A program made the position numbers and the translations under genes. Positions 31,100 through 44,364 of a stretch of 64,000 nucleotides of DNA are shown here, one piece after another (the stretch's first letter is position 1; every line of letters starts with the position of its first letter). The notes below the pieces were generated by a model. The model made no database searches. It was not told where the DNA came from and saw nothing but the letters and a program-made list of their open reading frames with translations. The stretch covers positions 1,860,001 through 1,924,000 of the forward strand of contig NZ_CP140151.1 of assembly GCF_034479555.1 (NCBI RefSeq), given 5' to 3'. This DNA is from Chromohalobacter canadensis. Its GTDB lineage: Bacteria > Pseudomonadota > Gammaproteobacteria > Pseudomonadales > Halomonadaceae.

Positions 31100-31171
31100 G
31101 GCCCCGCCTCCGCGCGTCGGAGGCGCTTTCACGTTGAGCCGTCGTCAGTCACCAAGTTAGCGGGAATCGTC

Positions 31172-34398
<3,227 letters not shown>

Positions 34399-34402
<4 letters not shown>

Positions 34403-34875
34403 ACAAGGTCCCGATGACCGTCGCAGGTGAGCAAAGCCTGCGAAAGGAGCTCGAGCACCTCAAGAGCGTGGAGCGTCCCCAGGTGATCAACGCTATTGCC
34501 GAGGCGCGTGAACACGGTGATCTCAAGGAGAACGCCGAGTACCATGCTGCGCGGGAGCAGCAAGGGTTCATCGAAGGGCGCATTCAGGAAATCGAAGGCA
34601 AGCTGTCCGCGTCGCAGGTGATCGACGTCACCAAGTTGCCCAAGACCGGCAAGGTGATCTTTGGTGTGACGGTCGAGTTGATCAACCTCCAGGATGACGA
34701 GGACGTGCGCTATCGGATCGTCGGCGAAGACGAAGCCGACATCAAGGAAGGGCGGATTTCCGTAACATCGCCGATCGCGCGCGCTTTGATCGGCAAGGAA
34801 GAAGGCGACACGGTGTTGGTGCGCACGCCGGGCGGTGATGTCGAATACGAGATTGCCGGGGTCGAGCATCTCTGA
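34399..34875 (+). CDS. greA: Transcription elongation factor GreA
   Basis: Stimulates RNA cleavage by backtracked RNA polymerase. 158 residues: coiled-coil N-terminal domain with the acidic tip in [20 protein letters not shown], and an FKBP-like C-terminal domain ([18 protein letters not shown]). The ATGA overlap with the carB stop ties its translation to carAB. Confidence 0.97.
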
Positions 34876-34892
34876 GCTACGAGCTACGAGCT
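34874..34892 (+). repeat. Tandem GAGCTAC heptamer, about 2.7 copies
   Basis: Immediately after the greA stop codon region: GAGCTACGAGCTACGAGCT. A different heptamer repeat lies across the terminator at 34946-34966. Confidence 0.75.
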
Positions 34893-34922
34893 AAAAACGC
34901 CAGCGATGTCGCTGGCGTTTTT
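34893..34922. terminator. Bidirectional terminator between greA and yhbY
   Basis: Perfect 14-bp stem AAAAACGCCAGCGA with a 2-base tip and flanking A/T runs serving both converging genes. Confidence 0.92.
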
Positions 34923-34945
34923 CATTTCGGGGATTCTGCTTTTCG

Positions 34946-34966
34946 CGGCTCGCGGCTCGCGGCTTA
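34946..34966. repeat. Tandem CGCGGCT heptamer, three copies
   Basis: CGCGGCT repeated three times just downstream of the yhbY stop; the last copy touches the stop codon of yhbY. It mirrors the GAGCTAC repeat on the other side of the terminator. Confidence 0.7.
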
Positions 34967-35290
34967 GCGCCGTCCGTGGTGGTTTTCGAAGCGCTGGATG
35001 TTGGATAGCTTGGGGTTGACTCGAGGGTTGCGGCGATACAGCAGCGCAACCTTGCCGATCGTCTGGACGAGTTCGCTGTGGCTGGCTTCGGTCAATTCGT
35101 CGATCACGGTTTGACGGGCGTCGCGATCGCCGATGGCGAGCTTGACCTTGATCAGCTCGTGATCTTCCAGGGCGCGAGCTAGCTCGGCCAAGACGCCTTC
35201 GGTCAGTCCGTTTTCCGAGACCGTCACCACGGGGTTCAGGTGGTGGCCGATGCTGCGAAATGCTTTCTTTTGTGCCTGTGACAAGCTCAT
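34964..35290 (-). CDS. yhbY: RNA-binding protein YhbY (CRM domain)
   Basis: 108 residues forming a single CRM domain: LSQAQKKAFRSIGHHLNPVV, then the SENGLTEGV, LIKVKLAIGDRD and VQTIGKVALLYRRNP blocks with the GxxG-like loop. The family associates with pre-50S ribosomal particles. It diverges from rlmE over 257 bases with no other gene visible. Confidence 0.94.
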   Translation of the reverse strand: MSLSQAQKKAFRSIGHHLNPVVTVSENGLTEGVLAELARALEDHELIKVKLAIGDRDARQTVIDELTEASHSELVQTIGKVALLYRRNPRVNPKLSNIQRFENHHGRR

Positions 35291-35547
35291 GGTATCGTGA
35301 CTGTTCCGGGTTGGCGGACACTCGGCGTTTTGCCGAGGGCGTTATCTGAATACGGCCAAGCCGCAGACCGGCGCAACTGCTGTCGGTCGTCCTGGCCTTG
35401 TGGCCAGCCCTTGAAGTGGGGCGCCGAGACAAGATAGAACGCGCCATGTTACGGGGAAAGCGGCGTCTTGGAAAGGCCGTGCCGCCCGCTCAGCTAGCCT
35501 ACCCTGCCTTCCGGACGAGTTTTGACCGCTATCGATTTAGGTGACCC

Positions 35548-36180
35548 GTGGCACGTTCCTCGCATAATAGCAAGAGCTCGGCCTCTTGGCTCAAGGAGCA
35601 CTTCGACGATCGCTACGTGCAGCGTTCGTGGCAAGATGGTTATCGCTCGCGGGCGAGTTACAAGCTACTCGAGCTCGATGCCAAGGATGCGTTGCTCAAG
35701 CCAGGCATGACAGTCATTGATCTTGGCGCTGCGCCAGGCGGATGGAGCCAGATTGCCGCCGATAAGGTCGGGGCCAAGGGCTGCGTGGTGGCGTCGGACA
35801 TCCTGGAGGTAGATGCGCTGGCCGGGGTGACGTTCGTGCAGGGCGACTTCACCGAAATGGATGTGCTGGAACGAATTCTTGCCGCCTTGGAAGGGCGTCG
35901 TGTCGACCTTGTGATGTCCGATATGGCCCCCAATATGAGTGGTATGGCGGCCATTGATCAGCCCCAGGCGATGTATCTCGTCGAGCTGGCGCTGGATCTG
36001 GCGCGTCAGACCTTATCGCCTGGTGGGCGTTTGTTGGCCAAGGTCTTCCAGGGAGAAGGGTTCGATGAATATTTGAAAGAGCTGCGCAGCAGCTTTCGCA
36101 AGGTGACGACTCGCAAGCCGGAAGCCTCGCGTGCCCGTTCGCGCGAAGTCTACCTGCTTGCAGAAGGATTCCACGGCTGA
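35548..36180 (+). CDS. rlmE: 23S rRNA 2'-O-methyltransferase RlmE (FtsJ/RrmJ)
   Basis: Methylates U2552 of 23S rRNA in E. coli. 210 residues. SAM site [18 protein letters not shown], catalytic K-D-K-E tetrad visible as Lys in [10 protein letters not shown], Asp in [11 protein letters not shown], Lys in [10 protein letters not shown] and Glu in [11 protein letters not shown]. The start is GTG 35548 with AGGTGA just upstream. It is followed by ftsH after 138 bases, the conserved pair. Confidence 0.96.
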   Translation: MARSSHNSKSSASWLKEHFDDRYVQRSWQDGYRSRASYKLLELDAKDALLKPGMTVIDLGAAPGGWSQIAADKVGAKGCVVASDILEVDALAGVTFVQGDFTEMDVLERILAALEGRRVDLVMSDMAPNMSGMAAIDQPQAMYLVELALDLARQTLSPGGRLLAKVFQGEGFDEYLKELRSSFRKVTTRKPEASRARSREVYLLAEGFHG

Positions 36181-36318
36181 GCTTGCGTCCATATGACTTG
36201 CCCTCAGGCGTATCGGCTCGATAGTCATAATGACTTGGTAGTCGGAGCGCTTCTTGTGGTGTAGTGTCAAATCTATGGTCCTGCTTGGCAGACAGTTGCA
36301 TGCAATGAGGGTATTCCC

Positions 36319-38283
36319 TTGAACGACATGGCGAAGAACCTGATCCTCTGGTTGGTCATCGCGGCAGTGTTGCTGACGGTGTTCAATAACTTCAGCTCCG
36401 ACAACTCGCCTCAGGCGATGAGCTACTCTCAGTTCGTCGAGCAGGTGCAGAATGATCAAGTGAGCAATGTAACCATTGAAGGTTACACGATCACGGGCGA
36501 GCGTGATGATGGCTCGCAATTCCAGACGATCCGGCCGGCGGCACAAGATCCCAAGCTGATGGATGATCTGCTGGCGCACGACGTCAGCGTGGTAGGCAAG
36601 CAGCCGGAGGAGCAGAGCCTGTGGACGCGCCTGCTCGTGGCCAGCTTCCCGATTTTGATCATCCTGGCGATTTTCATCTTCTTCATGCGTCAAATGCAGG
36701 GGGGCGCTGGTGGCAAAGGCGGCCCCATGAGCTTCGGCAAGTCCAAAGCCAAGCTGCTGACTCAGGACCAGATCAAAACCACTTTCGCCGACGTGGCCGG
36801 TTGTGACGAGGCCAAGGAAGAAGTCGAGGAACTCGTCGATTTCCTCAAGGATCCCAGTAAGTTCCAGCGCTTGGGTGGACAGATTCCTCGCGGTGTCCTG
36901 ATGGTGGGGCCGCCGGGTACGGGTAAGACGCTGCTGGCCAAGTCGATCTCTGGCGAAGCCAACGTGCCGTTCTTCTCGATCTCGGGTTCCGACTTCGTGG
37001 AAATGTTCGTCGGCGTAGGGGCATCGCGTGTCCGCGACATGTTCGAGCAAGCCAAGAAGCAGGCTCCGTGCATCATCTTCATCGACGAGATTGACGCCGT
37101 CGGGCGTTCGCGTGGCGCTGGCATGGGTGGCGGTAACGACGAACGCGAGCAGACGCTCAACCAACTGTTGGTCGAGATGGACGGTTTCGAGGCCAATGAA
37201 GGCATCATCGTCATTGCCGCGACCAACCGTCCCGATGTGCTCGACCCCGCACTGACGCGTCCGGGCCGTTTCGACCGTCAGGTCGTAGTGGAGCTTCCCG
37301 ATATTCGCGGTCGTGAGCACATTCTCGGCGTTCATCTGCGTAAGGTGCCGTTGGCGGATGATGTTCACTCAAGCCTCATCGCACGCGGGACGCCGGGTTT
37401 CTCCGGTGCTGACCTGGCCAATCTGGTCAACGAAGCGGCATTGTTCGCGGCGCGTCGCAACAAGCGCCTGGTGGGCATGGACGAGCTCGAGCTGGCCAAG
37501 GACAAGATCCTGATGGGCGCCGAAAAACGCTCGATGGTCATGTCCGAGAAGGAAAAGAGCAACACCGCGTATCACGAATCGGGCCACGCGATCATCGGGC
37601 TCCTGATGCCCGAGCATGACCCCGTCTATAAAGTGACGATCATCCCGCGTGGCCGTGCGCTGGGCGTGACGATGTTCTTGCCGGAAGAAGACCGGTATAG
37701 CCTCTCTCGCCAGCAGATCATCAGTCAGATTTGCTCGTTGTTCGGTGGCCGTCTTGCCGAGGAAATGACGCTGGGGCCGAATGGCGTCACCACAGGGGCA
37801 TCCAACGACATCAAGCGCGCTACCGAACTGGCCCATAACATGGTGGCCAAGTGGGGCCTTTCTGAAGAGATGGGGCCGCTGATGTACGACGAGGACGAGT
37901 CGCACCAGTTCCTGGGTGGTTCCGGTCAAGGGGGCAAGCTCAAGTCTGGCGAGACCACGACACGCCTCGACAAGGAAGTGCGTCGGATCATTGACGAGTG
38001 CTATTCCAAGGCGCGACAGCTCCTCGAGGATAACCGTGACAAGCTCGACCTGATGGCTGAATCGTTGATGCACTACGAAACCATCGACGCCAACCAGATT
38101 CGCGAAATCATGGAAGGCCGTAAGCCGAGTCCTCCTGAGGATTGGGAGGACAAGGGGCCGACCACCGGGTCGGGACCCGCTGCAGGCACGTCGGCAGACG
38201 AAGAGCCCGGCACCAGCAGTGACGAAGATGACGATGCACGTCGTCGCCCTTCTGATCCATTGGGCGGGCCGGCCGGCCACTAA
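36319..38283 (+). CDS. ftsH: ATP-dependent zinc metalloprotease FtsH
   Basis: Membrane AAA+ protease for misfolded membrane proteins and regulators such as RpoH and LpxC in E. coli. 654 residues: two N-terminal membrane helices (about 7-25, 105-125), Walker [14 protein letters not shown], Walker [14 protein letters not shown], second region of homology [13 protein letters not shown], and zinc site HESGHAI. A TTG start at 36319 is chosen: GAGGG is seven bases upstream and [13 protein letters not shown] matches Pseudomonas FtsH, while ATG 36328 lacks a well-spaced site. Confidence 0.97.
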   Translation: MNDMAKNLILWLVIAAVLLTVFNNFSSDNSPQAMSYSQFVEQVQNDQVSNVTIEGYTITGERDDGSQFQTIRPAAQDPKLMDDLLAHDVSVVGKQPEEQSLWTRLLVASFPILIILAIFIFFMRQMQGGAGGKGGPMSFGKSKAKLLTQDQIKTTFADVAGCDEAKEEVEELVDFLKDPSKFQRLGGQIPRGVLMVGPPGTGKTLLAKSISGEANVPFFSISGSDFVEMFVGVGASRVRDMFEQAKKQAPCIIFIDEIDAVGRSRGAGMGGGNDEREQTLNQLLVEMDGFEANEGIIVIAATNRPDVLDPALTRPGRFDRQVVVELPDIRGREHILGVHLRKVPLADDVHSSLIARGTPGFSGADLANLVNEAALFAARRNKRLVGMDELELAKDKILMGAEKRSMVMSEKEKSNTAYHESGHAIIGLLMPEHDPVYKVTIIPRGRALGVTMFLPEEDRYSLSRQQIISQICSLFGGRLAEEMTLGPNGVTTGASNDIKRATELAHNMVAKWGLSEEMGPLMYDEDESHQFLGGSGQGGKLKSGETTTRLDKEVRRIIDECYSKARQLLEDNRDKLDLMAESLMHYETIDANQIREIMEGRKPSPPEDWEDKGPTTGSGPAAGTSADEEPGTSSDEDDDARRRPSDPLGGPAGH

Positions 38284-38405
38284 TATTCATTTTGTGCCAT
38301 CTCCCAACGGGCGCCGCATAGCGGCGCCCGTTGGCGTTTGGGGCGTGCTTACACTTAAGCTGGCGCATGGTAAGGTAGACGTTTGACGTTGCAACGGCTC
38401 TGATC

Positions 38406-39272
38406 ATGCAAGACCGATATGCCATGCCCATGCAGTTGCGCTGTGGGCGCCATCAGCTCGATCTTTCGTACCCCCGCGTCATGGGGATTCTCAATGTCAC
38501 GCCTGATTCGTTTTCCGATGGCGGTCGCCATAATGCCTTGGATGAGGCCGTATATCGCGCTGAAACCATGCTGGCCGAGGGAGCGGCGATCATCGACATC
38601 GGTGGCGAGTCGACACGTCCTGGTGCCTCGCCGGTGCCGCTTCAGGAAGAGCTGGATCGCGTGCTACCGGTGGTGGAGCGTTTGGTCAGCGAGCTGGATG
38701 CATTGGTGTCCCTGGATACCAGTCGCGGTGAAGTGATGCGTGAGGCGGCATCGCGGGGCGCAGGCATGATCAATGACGTGCGCAGTCTACGCTGGCCCGG
38801 CGCGCTGGAGGCCGCGGCGATGAGTGGCCTGCCGGTGTGCGTGATGCATATGTTGGGTGAGCCCACCGACATGCAGTTGGCACCGCATTACGAGATGCCG
38901 ATCGAGGAGGCGGTGGCCGCTTTCCTCGAGACGCGGATCGCCGAATGCGAGGCGGCGGGGATTCGACGCGAGCAGTTGGTGCTCGACCCAGGTTTTGGTT
39001 TCGGCAAGCGTGTCGAACATAACCTGCGCTTGCTGAATCGCATGCAACCATTGACTGATTTTGGGCTTCCCTTGCTGGCCGGTATGTCACGTAAGAGTAT
39101 GATTGGCAAAGTGCTGGCGCGTCCCGTCGAGGAACGCCTGTCGGGAGGCCTGGCGCTCGCCACGATGGCGGTGGAGCGTGGGGCGCGTATCGTGCGCGTC
39201 CACGATGTGGGACCGACGGTGGATGCGGTCAATATGACTTGGGCAGTGCTACAGGAAGGCACCGACGCATGA
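38406..39272 (+). CDS. folP: Dihydropteroate synthase
   Basis: Folate pathway enzyme and sulfonamide target. 288 residues. Pterin and pABA site blocks are [47 protein letters not shown] and [14 protein letters not shown] 38424 is an alternative start. The stop overlaps the glmM start. Confidence 0.96.
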   Translation: MQDRYAMPMQLRCGRHQLDLSYPRVMGILNVTPDSFSDGGRHNALDEAVYRAETMLAEGAAIIDIGGESTRPGASPVPLQEELDRVLPVVERLVSELDALVSLDTSRGEVMREAASRGAGMINDVRSLRWPGALEAAAMSGLPVCVMHMLGEPTDMQLAPHYEMPIEEAVAAFLETRIAECEAAGIRREQLVLDPGFGFGKRVEHNLRLLNRMQPLTDFGLPLLAGMSRKSMIGKVLARPVEERLSGGLALATMAVERGARIVRVHDVGPTVDAVNMTWAVLQEGTDA

Positions 39273-40630
39273 CACGACGCTATTTTGGAACCGATGGTAT
39301 TCGCGGGACGGTGGGAGAGCCTCCCATCACCGCCGATTTCGTATTGAAACTGGGCTGGGCGATGGGCCGTGTGCTGTCACGCCACACGGGGCGCAAGTCG
39401 CGCGCCAAGGTGTTGATCGGCAAGGATACGCGGATTTCGGGCTATATGTTCGAGTCAGCCCTGGAAGCGGGACTATCGGCGGCAGGGGTCGACGTATCCT
39501 TGCTGGGGCCGATGCCCACACCGGGTATCGCGTACCTGACGCGGACCTTCCGCGCCGATGCGGGCATCGTGATTTCGGCCTCGCACAACCCCTTCCAGGA
39601 CAACGGCATCAAGTTCTTCTCCGCCGAAGGGGTGAAGCTGGCCGATGCCGTCGAGGAAGAGATAGAGGCGGAGCTCGACTTGCCCCTGTCGACGGTGGCA
39701 CCGGATGCATTGGGCAAGGCGCTACGCATTCAAGATGCGGCGGGGCGCTATATCGAGTTCTGCAAGTCCACGGTGCCCGACCGTCTGACGCTGGAAGGGC
39801 TGAAGGTGGTGCTTGATTGCGCACATGGTGCGACCTACCACATCGCGCCCAGCGTCTTGCGCGAACTGGGCGCCGAGGTCAGCTTGATCGGTGTCGATCC
39901 GGATGGGCTCAATATCAACCAGGGCGTGGGGTCCACGCATCCCGACGCTTTGCGTGCGGCAGTGATAGAGCGTGGCGCCGATCTCGGCATGGCGCTGGAT
40001 GGCGATGGCGACCGAGTGATTCTCGTTGACGCCGAGGGGCATGAGGTCGACGGCGACGATATACTTTATCTGATTGCCCGTGACCGGAAAGTGCGCGACA
40101 TGCTGGGCGGTGGCGTGGTCGGGACGCTGATGTCCAACTTCGGCCTTGCGGCCGCACTGGAGGCCTTGGATATTCCCTTTGAGCGGGCCAAAGTCGGAGA
40201 CCGCTATGTGATGGAGCGCTTGGCAGCCAACGGTTGGCAACTGGGTGGCGAATCCTCCGGGCATATTGTATGTGGCCATGTGCAGTCGACCGGTGACGGG
40301 ATCGTGTCGGCGCTTCAGGTGCTGGCAATCATGGTGCGTGAGTCATCATCGCTGTCGGGCCTGCTCAAGGGTTTCGAGAAAGCGCCGCAAGCGTTGGTCA
40401 ACGTACGCCTGACCCCCGGTGTCGACAACGAGGCGCTATTGGCCAATGAACAGGTACGTCATGCCGTTGCCTCAGTCGAGGCGGAGCTGGGCGACGAAGG
40501 GCGCGTGTTGTTACGGCCCTCGGGCACGGAACCCTTGATCCGGGTCATGGTAGAAGGGCGTCCTCATTTCGATGTCGACGCGCTAGCCAAGCGTATTGCG
40601 GACGACATCGAGGGGCAAATGGCGCGCTGA
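39269..40630 (+). CDS. glmM: Phosphoglucosamine mutase
   Basis: Interconverts glucosamine-6-P and -1-P for UDP-GlcNAc. 453 residues. Starts [15 protein letters not shown]; the catalytic phosphoserine is in [17 protein letters not shown], metal loop [13 protein letters not shown], sugar-binding GGESSGHIV and phosphate loop [12 protein letters not shown]. The ATGA overlap with folP marks coupling. Confidence 0.97.
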   Translation: MTRRYFGTDGIRGTVGEPPITADFVLKLGWAMGRVLSRHTGRKSRAKVLIGKDTRISGYMFESALEAGLSAAGVDVSLLGPMPTPGIAYLTRTFRADAGIVISASHNPFQDNGIKFFSAEGVKLADAVEEEIEAELDLPLSTVAPDALGKALRIQDAAGRYIEFCKSTVPDRLTLEGLKVVLDCAHGATYHIAPSVLRELGAEVSLIGVDPDGLNINQGVGSTHPDALRAAVIERGADLGMALDGDGDRVILVDAEGHEVDGDDILYLIARDRKVRDMLGGGVVGTLMSNFGLAAALEALDIPFERAKVGDRYVMERLAANGWQLGGESSGHIVCGHVQSTGDGIVSALQVLAIMVRESSSLSGLLKGFEKAPQALVNVRLTPGVDNEALLANEQVRHAVASVEAELGDEGRVLLRPSGTEPLIRVMVEGRPHFDVDALAKRIADDIEGQMAR

Positions 40631-40694
40631 GGCGCGCATATTGTGTTGTCAATACGCCTCCTATACCATGGCGCTCCATTCGGAGGACTATTCT

Positions 40695-41444
40695 ATGCGC
40701 ACGCCGCTGATCGCGGGCAATTGGAAGATGAACGGCTCGCACGCACTGGTGGACGAGTTCGGTCGTGCCTTCGCCGATGCCGCGCTTCCCGATTCGCTGG
40801 ACGTCGTCGTACTGCCGCCATTTCCTTATCTCGATGCGGCGCGTCGCGCGTTGGCCGACGTACCCGTGCAACTCGGCGCGCAGACGCTCAATCCCTCGCA
40901 TGCCGGCGCGCGCACTGGCGAGGTCAGTGGGCGTATGCTCAAAGAGTTTGATGTCGACTACGTGCTCGTCGGCCATTCGGAGCGGCGCGCGCTTTATCGG
41001 GAAACCGATGATGACGTCTATGACCGTTTGCTAGCGGCCTTGAATGCCGACATCCAGCCGATTCTGTGCGTCGGAGAAACGCTCGAGGAGCGCGATGCCG
41101 GGCATACCTTTGATGTCGTGCTGCGTCAGGTCGGCCATGCGTTGGCCCCCCTCGAGCCCGAGCAGCGTGCTCGGGTGACGATCGCTTACGAGCCGGTGTG
41201 GGCCATCGGCACGGGGCGAACGGCGACGTCTGAGCAGGCACAAGACGTCATGGCCGCTATTCGCGAGTACCAGGCCGGTTTCGACCCCGACCTGGCGCAG
41301 GCAATGCGGTTGCTTTACGGCGGCAGCATGAGTGCGGCCAACGCGGCCGAGCTGCTGGCTCAGCCGGATATCGACGGCGGCCTGGTGGGTGGTGCTTCCC
41401 TCAAGGTCGACGATTTTTTAGCCATTTGTCATTCAGCAAGGTAG
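40695..41444 (+). CDS. tpiA: Triosephosphate isomerase
   Basis: Interconverts DHAP and glyceraldehyde-3-P. 249 residues. [11 protein letters not shown] (active-site Lys), VGHSERRAL (His), catalytic Glu in [16 protein letters not shown], and phosphate-gripping [11 protein letters not shown] and [14 protein letters not shown] lies eight bases upstream of ATG 40695. It is followed by secG four bases later. Confidence 0.97.
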   Translation: MRTPLIAGNWKMNGSHALVDEFGRAFADAALPDSLDVVVLPPFPYLDAARRALADVPVQLGAQTLNPSHAGARTGEVSGRMLKEFDVDYVLVGHSERRALYRETDDDVYDRLLAALNADIQPILCVGETLEERDAGHTFDVVLRQVGHALAPLEPEQRARVTIAYEPVWAIGTGRTATSEQAQDVMAAIREYQAGFDPDLAQAMRLLYGGSMSAANAAELLAQPDIDGGLVGGASLKVDDFLAICHSAR

Positions 41445-41448
41445 CGCG

Positions 41449-41808
41449 ATGTATATTGGGGTGTTGTTGGTTCATGTGGCGATCGCCATTGCCCTGGTGG
41501 TGCTGGTGTTGCTACAGCAGGGCAAGGGGGCCGATGCCGGCGCGTCCTTTGGGGGCGGTGCTTCGCAAACGGTCTTCGGGTCGCAGGGCAGCGGTAATTT
41601 CCTGGCCAAGTTGACGGGTGTGCTGGCGGCGGTTTTCTTCGTGACCTCGCTGGGCCTGGCGTACTTCGTTTCACAGGCGGGAGACGCGCCACAGGAAGGT
41701 GTGCCCGACGCGCAAGTCGTCGAGCAACAAAATTCCTCGCCGTCTATTGACGAAGAGGAAGATAGCGAGGAGAATGCAGCGCCAGTACTCGAGGACGGCG
41801 GCGAATAA
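41449..41808 (+). CDS. secG: Preprotein translocase subunit SecG
   Basis: Accessory subunit of SecYEG. 119 residues: two membrane helices (about 2-22 and 54-74) around the conserved [22 protein letters not shown] loop. The C-terminal 40 residues are very acidic, longer than the E. coli tail. Confidence 0.95.
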   Translation: MYIGVLLVHVAIAIALVVLVLLQQGKGADAGASFGGGASQTVFGSQGSGNFLAKLTGVLAAVFFVTSLGLAYFVSQAGDAPQEGVPDAQVVEQQNSSPSIDEEEDSEENAAPVLEDGGE

Positions 41809-41948
41809 ATGCAATGCCGTCATTGAGTTAGCTCATCAAGCAATATGCGAAGCCAAGCTAGTTGGCATTATGATGAGCGGTATAGCAGGCGAGACGATGC
41901 AGACAAAAGGTATCAAACGTTTTGCATCGAGATAGCCTGGCCCCTGTT

Positions 41949-42035
41949 GCCGAAGTGGTGGAATTGGTAGACACGCTATCTTGAGGGGGTAGTGGCCTCA
42001 TGGTCGTGCGGGTTCAAGTCCCGCCTTCGGCACCA
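41949..42035 (+). tRNA. tRNA-Leu (GAG)
   Basis: 87-nt class II tRNA. Acceptor GCCGAAG pairs with CTTCGGC; anticodon stem CTATC/GGTAG holds the loop TTGAGGG with anticodon GAG; a long variable arm; T-loop GGTTCAAGTCC; and CCA encoded. Same position after secG as leuU in E. coli. Confidence 0.97.
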
Positions 42036-42100
42036 TATTGAGTCAATGTAAGCTGTTGACCCAATTAAAGATTGGCACGATATGACGATAGTTCGACACC

Positions 42101-42129
42101 TTGACCTTTCAAGAGGTGATCAGTATAAT
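42101..42129 (+). promoter_or_regulatory. Sigma-70 promoter of the initiator tRNA and rimP operon
   Basis: TTGACC, 17-base spacer, perfect TATAAT. It lies 14 bases before the tRNA 5' end, so transcription should start about seven bases ahead of the tRNA. Confidence 0.9.
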
Positions 42130-42142
42130 CGTCAGCCATTGA

Positions 42143-42219
<77 letters not shown>

Positions 42220-42234
42220 AGTTTTTTACGAAAG

Positions 42235-42259
42235 GCCCCTTCCTATGAAGGGGCTTTTT
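42235..42259 (+). terminator. Terminator between tRNA-fMet and rimP
   Basis: 7-bp stem GCCCCTT with a 6-base loop and five T. It would end the tRNA transcript; read-through is needed if rimP shares the promoter. Confidence 0.8.
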
Positions 42260-42355
42260 GTTATCACTTGCGACGATAACGCCAATCAGCCACCTAGCTT
42301 TCCTCTTCACTCCTGGTCAGGTGCCTGATGCAACTGCTAGTGGGAGCCTCCGTCT

Positions 42356-42817
42356 GTGGCAAATAAGCACGCTGCACTGAATACGCTCATCGAGCCGGTC
42401 GTGACGGCCATGGGCTTCGATCTCTGGGGGGTCGACTACCTTGCCCAGGGCAAGCATTCCCGTCTGGTGATCTATATCGAAAGCGCCGAGGGCGTGACCG
42501 TTGATGACTGCGCGTCAGTCAGCCGTCAAGTCAGTGGCGTGTTGGATGTAGAAGATCCCATTGCGGGAGAGTATCGCTTGGAGGTCTCATCGCCGGGAAT
42601 GGATCGCCCTCTGTTTACGCTCGATCAGTTTGCACGTTTCAAGGGTAGCCGTGTCCAGGTGAAGTTGAGCGTACCCTTCGAAGGGCGTCGCAAGTTTCAG
42701 GGACAACTGGCGGGTGTCGAGGGCGACGAGATTCTGCTGCAACTCGACGGACAAGAATATTGCTTTCCGGTCGAAAGCATCGAGCAGGCGCGGGTGGTGC
42801 CTCAGTTCGATAATTAA
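42356..42817 (+). CDS. rimP: Ribosome maturation factor RimP
   Basis: Needed for 30S maturation. 153 residues: N-terminal [21 protein letters not shown], ISRQVSxxLD-type [29 protein letters not shown], and an SH3-like C-terminal half. The start is GTG 42356 with GGGAG nine bases upstream. First protein gene of rimP-nusA-infB-rbfA-truB-rpsO. Confidence 0.95.
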   Translation: MANKHAALNTLIEPVVTAMGFDLWGVDYLAQGKHSRLVIYIESAEGVTVDDCASVSRQVSGVLDVEDPIAGEYRLEVSSPGMDRPLFTLDQFARFKGSRVQVKLSVPFEGRRKFQGQLAGVEGDEILLQLDGQEYCFPVESIEQARVVPQFDN

Positions 42818-42843
42818 GGACAGCTTTTCTACGAGGCATAGGC

Positions 42844-44337
42844 ATGAGTAAAGAGATTCTGCTAGTCGTGGATGCGATCTCGAACGAAAAGGGGGTGCCG
42901 CGAGAAGTGATCTTCGAGGCCGTCGAGTCGGCGCTGGCGAGTGCATCGCGCAAGCGTTTCGACGGCCAGGAAGTGAGCGCCCGCGTCAAGATCGACCGCG
43001 TGACTGGCGACTATGAAACCTTCCGTCGCTGGACCGTCGTCGACGACGACGCGTTCGAGAACCCGGACAGCGAGATTCTGCTCTCAGAGGCAGAGCGTCG
43101 CGATCCACCGCTGGCCCTCGGCGATGTGGTCGAGGAGCAGGTCGAGTCGGTGGCTTTCGGTCGCATCGCCGCCCAGACTGCCAAGCAGGTCATCGTGCAG
43201 AAGGTGCGCGAAGCCGAACGGGCTGAGGTCGTGCGCCAATACGCCGAGCGTGAAGGCGAACTGGTGGCGGGTATCGTCAAGAAGACCACACGTGAAGGGT
43301 TGGTGGTCGACTTGGGGGAGAACGCCGAGGCTTTCCTCCCGCGTAGTGAAATGATCCCCGGCGAACGTTACCGCATGAACGAGCGGGTACGTGCCCTGTT
43401 ATGGAAGGTCGATGCCGAGGCGCGTGGCTCGCAGTTGATTCTGACGCGTACGCGCCCCGAAATGATCGTCGAGCTCTTCAAGATAGAAGTACCTGAAATC
43501 GCTGAGCAATTGATCGAGATCAAGGGAGCAGCGCGCGATCCGGGCGCACGCGCCAAGATCGCGGTGAAGACCAATGACAAGCGTATCGACCCGGTCGGTG
43601 CGTGTGTCGGCATGCGCGGTTCGCGTGTGCAAGCGGTGTCCAATGAGCTGGGTAACGAGCGCGTGGACATCATTACGTGGGACGACAACCCGGCGCAATT
43701 GGTGATTAACGCCATGGCGCCTGCGGAAGTCGGTTCCATTCTTGTCGACGAAGACGCCCACTCCATGGATGTCGCCGTCGCCGAGGATAACCTGGCGCAG
43801 GCCATCGGCCGCAGCGGCCAGAACGTTCGCCTGGCTTCCGAGCTGACGGGCTGGACGCTCAACGTGATGACCGAGGAAGAGGCCGAAGGCAAGCGCGAGC
43901 AAGAAATCGACAGCCTGATCGAGTACTTCATCAATCATCTCGAAGTCGACGATGAGTTGGCGCGTCTGCTGGTCGAGGAGGGCTTTACCTCGCTCGAAGA
44001 GCTGGCTTATGTGCCGCTTGAGGAATTGCTCGAAATCGAGGAATTGGATGAAGCGCTGATCGAAACGCTGCGCGCTCGAGCCAAGGACGAGTTGCTGACG
44101 CTGGCCATTGCCTCAGAAGAGGCGCTGGACGGTGCGCAGCCGGATGACGACCTCCTTGAAATGGAGGGCATGGAGCGTCACTTGGCATTCACGCTCGCCA
44201 GCCGAGGGATCGTCACTCGTGAAGATTTGGCCGAGCAGTCCATCGATGATCTCAAGGACATCGACGATGTGGACGAAGAGCGCGCTGCGGCGCTGATAAT
44301 GACCGCTCGTGCGCCTTGGTTCGAGAGCGAACAGTAA
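42844..44337 (+). CDS. nusA: Transcription termination/antitermination protein NusA
   Basis: 497 residues. N-terminal RNA-polymerase-binding domain (1-125), S1 domain (about 135-200; [21 protein letters not shown]), two KH domains (about 230-345; [17 protein letters not shown] and [13 protein letters not shown]), then two acidic helix-hairpin repeats (about 360-495) as in proteobacterial NusA. Confidence 0.97.
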   Translation: MSKEILLVVDAISNEKGVPREVIFEAVESALASASRKRFDGQEVSARVKIDRVTGDYETFRRWTVVDDDAFENPDSEILLSEAERRDPPLALGDVVEEQVESVAFGRIAAQTAKQVIVQKVREAERAEVVRQYAEREGELVAGIVKKTTREGLVVDLGENAEAFLPRSEMIPGERYRMNERVRALLWKVDAEARGSQLILTRTRPEMIVELFKIEVPEIAEQLIEIKGAARDPGARAKIAVKTNDKRIDPVGACVGMRGSRVQAVSNELGNERVDIITWDDNPAQLVINAMAPAEVGSILVDEDAHSMDVAVAEDNLAQAIGRSGQNVRLASELTGWTLNVMTEEEAEGKREQEIDSLIEYFINHLEVDDELARLLVEEGFTSLEELAYVPLEELLEIEELDEALIETLRARAKDELLTLAIASEEALDGAQPDDDLLEMEGMERHLAFTLASRGIVTREDLAEQSIDDLKDIDDVDEERAAALIMTARAPWFESEQ

Positions 44338-44364
44338 TCTGGTCACGGGCTCAGGAGGGTCGTA

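Noticed and set aside
36013..37368. Minus-strand open frame (451 codons) opposite rlmE and ftsH
   Set aside because: Crosses a gene boundary, overlaps two clear plus-strand genes, no protein motif.
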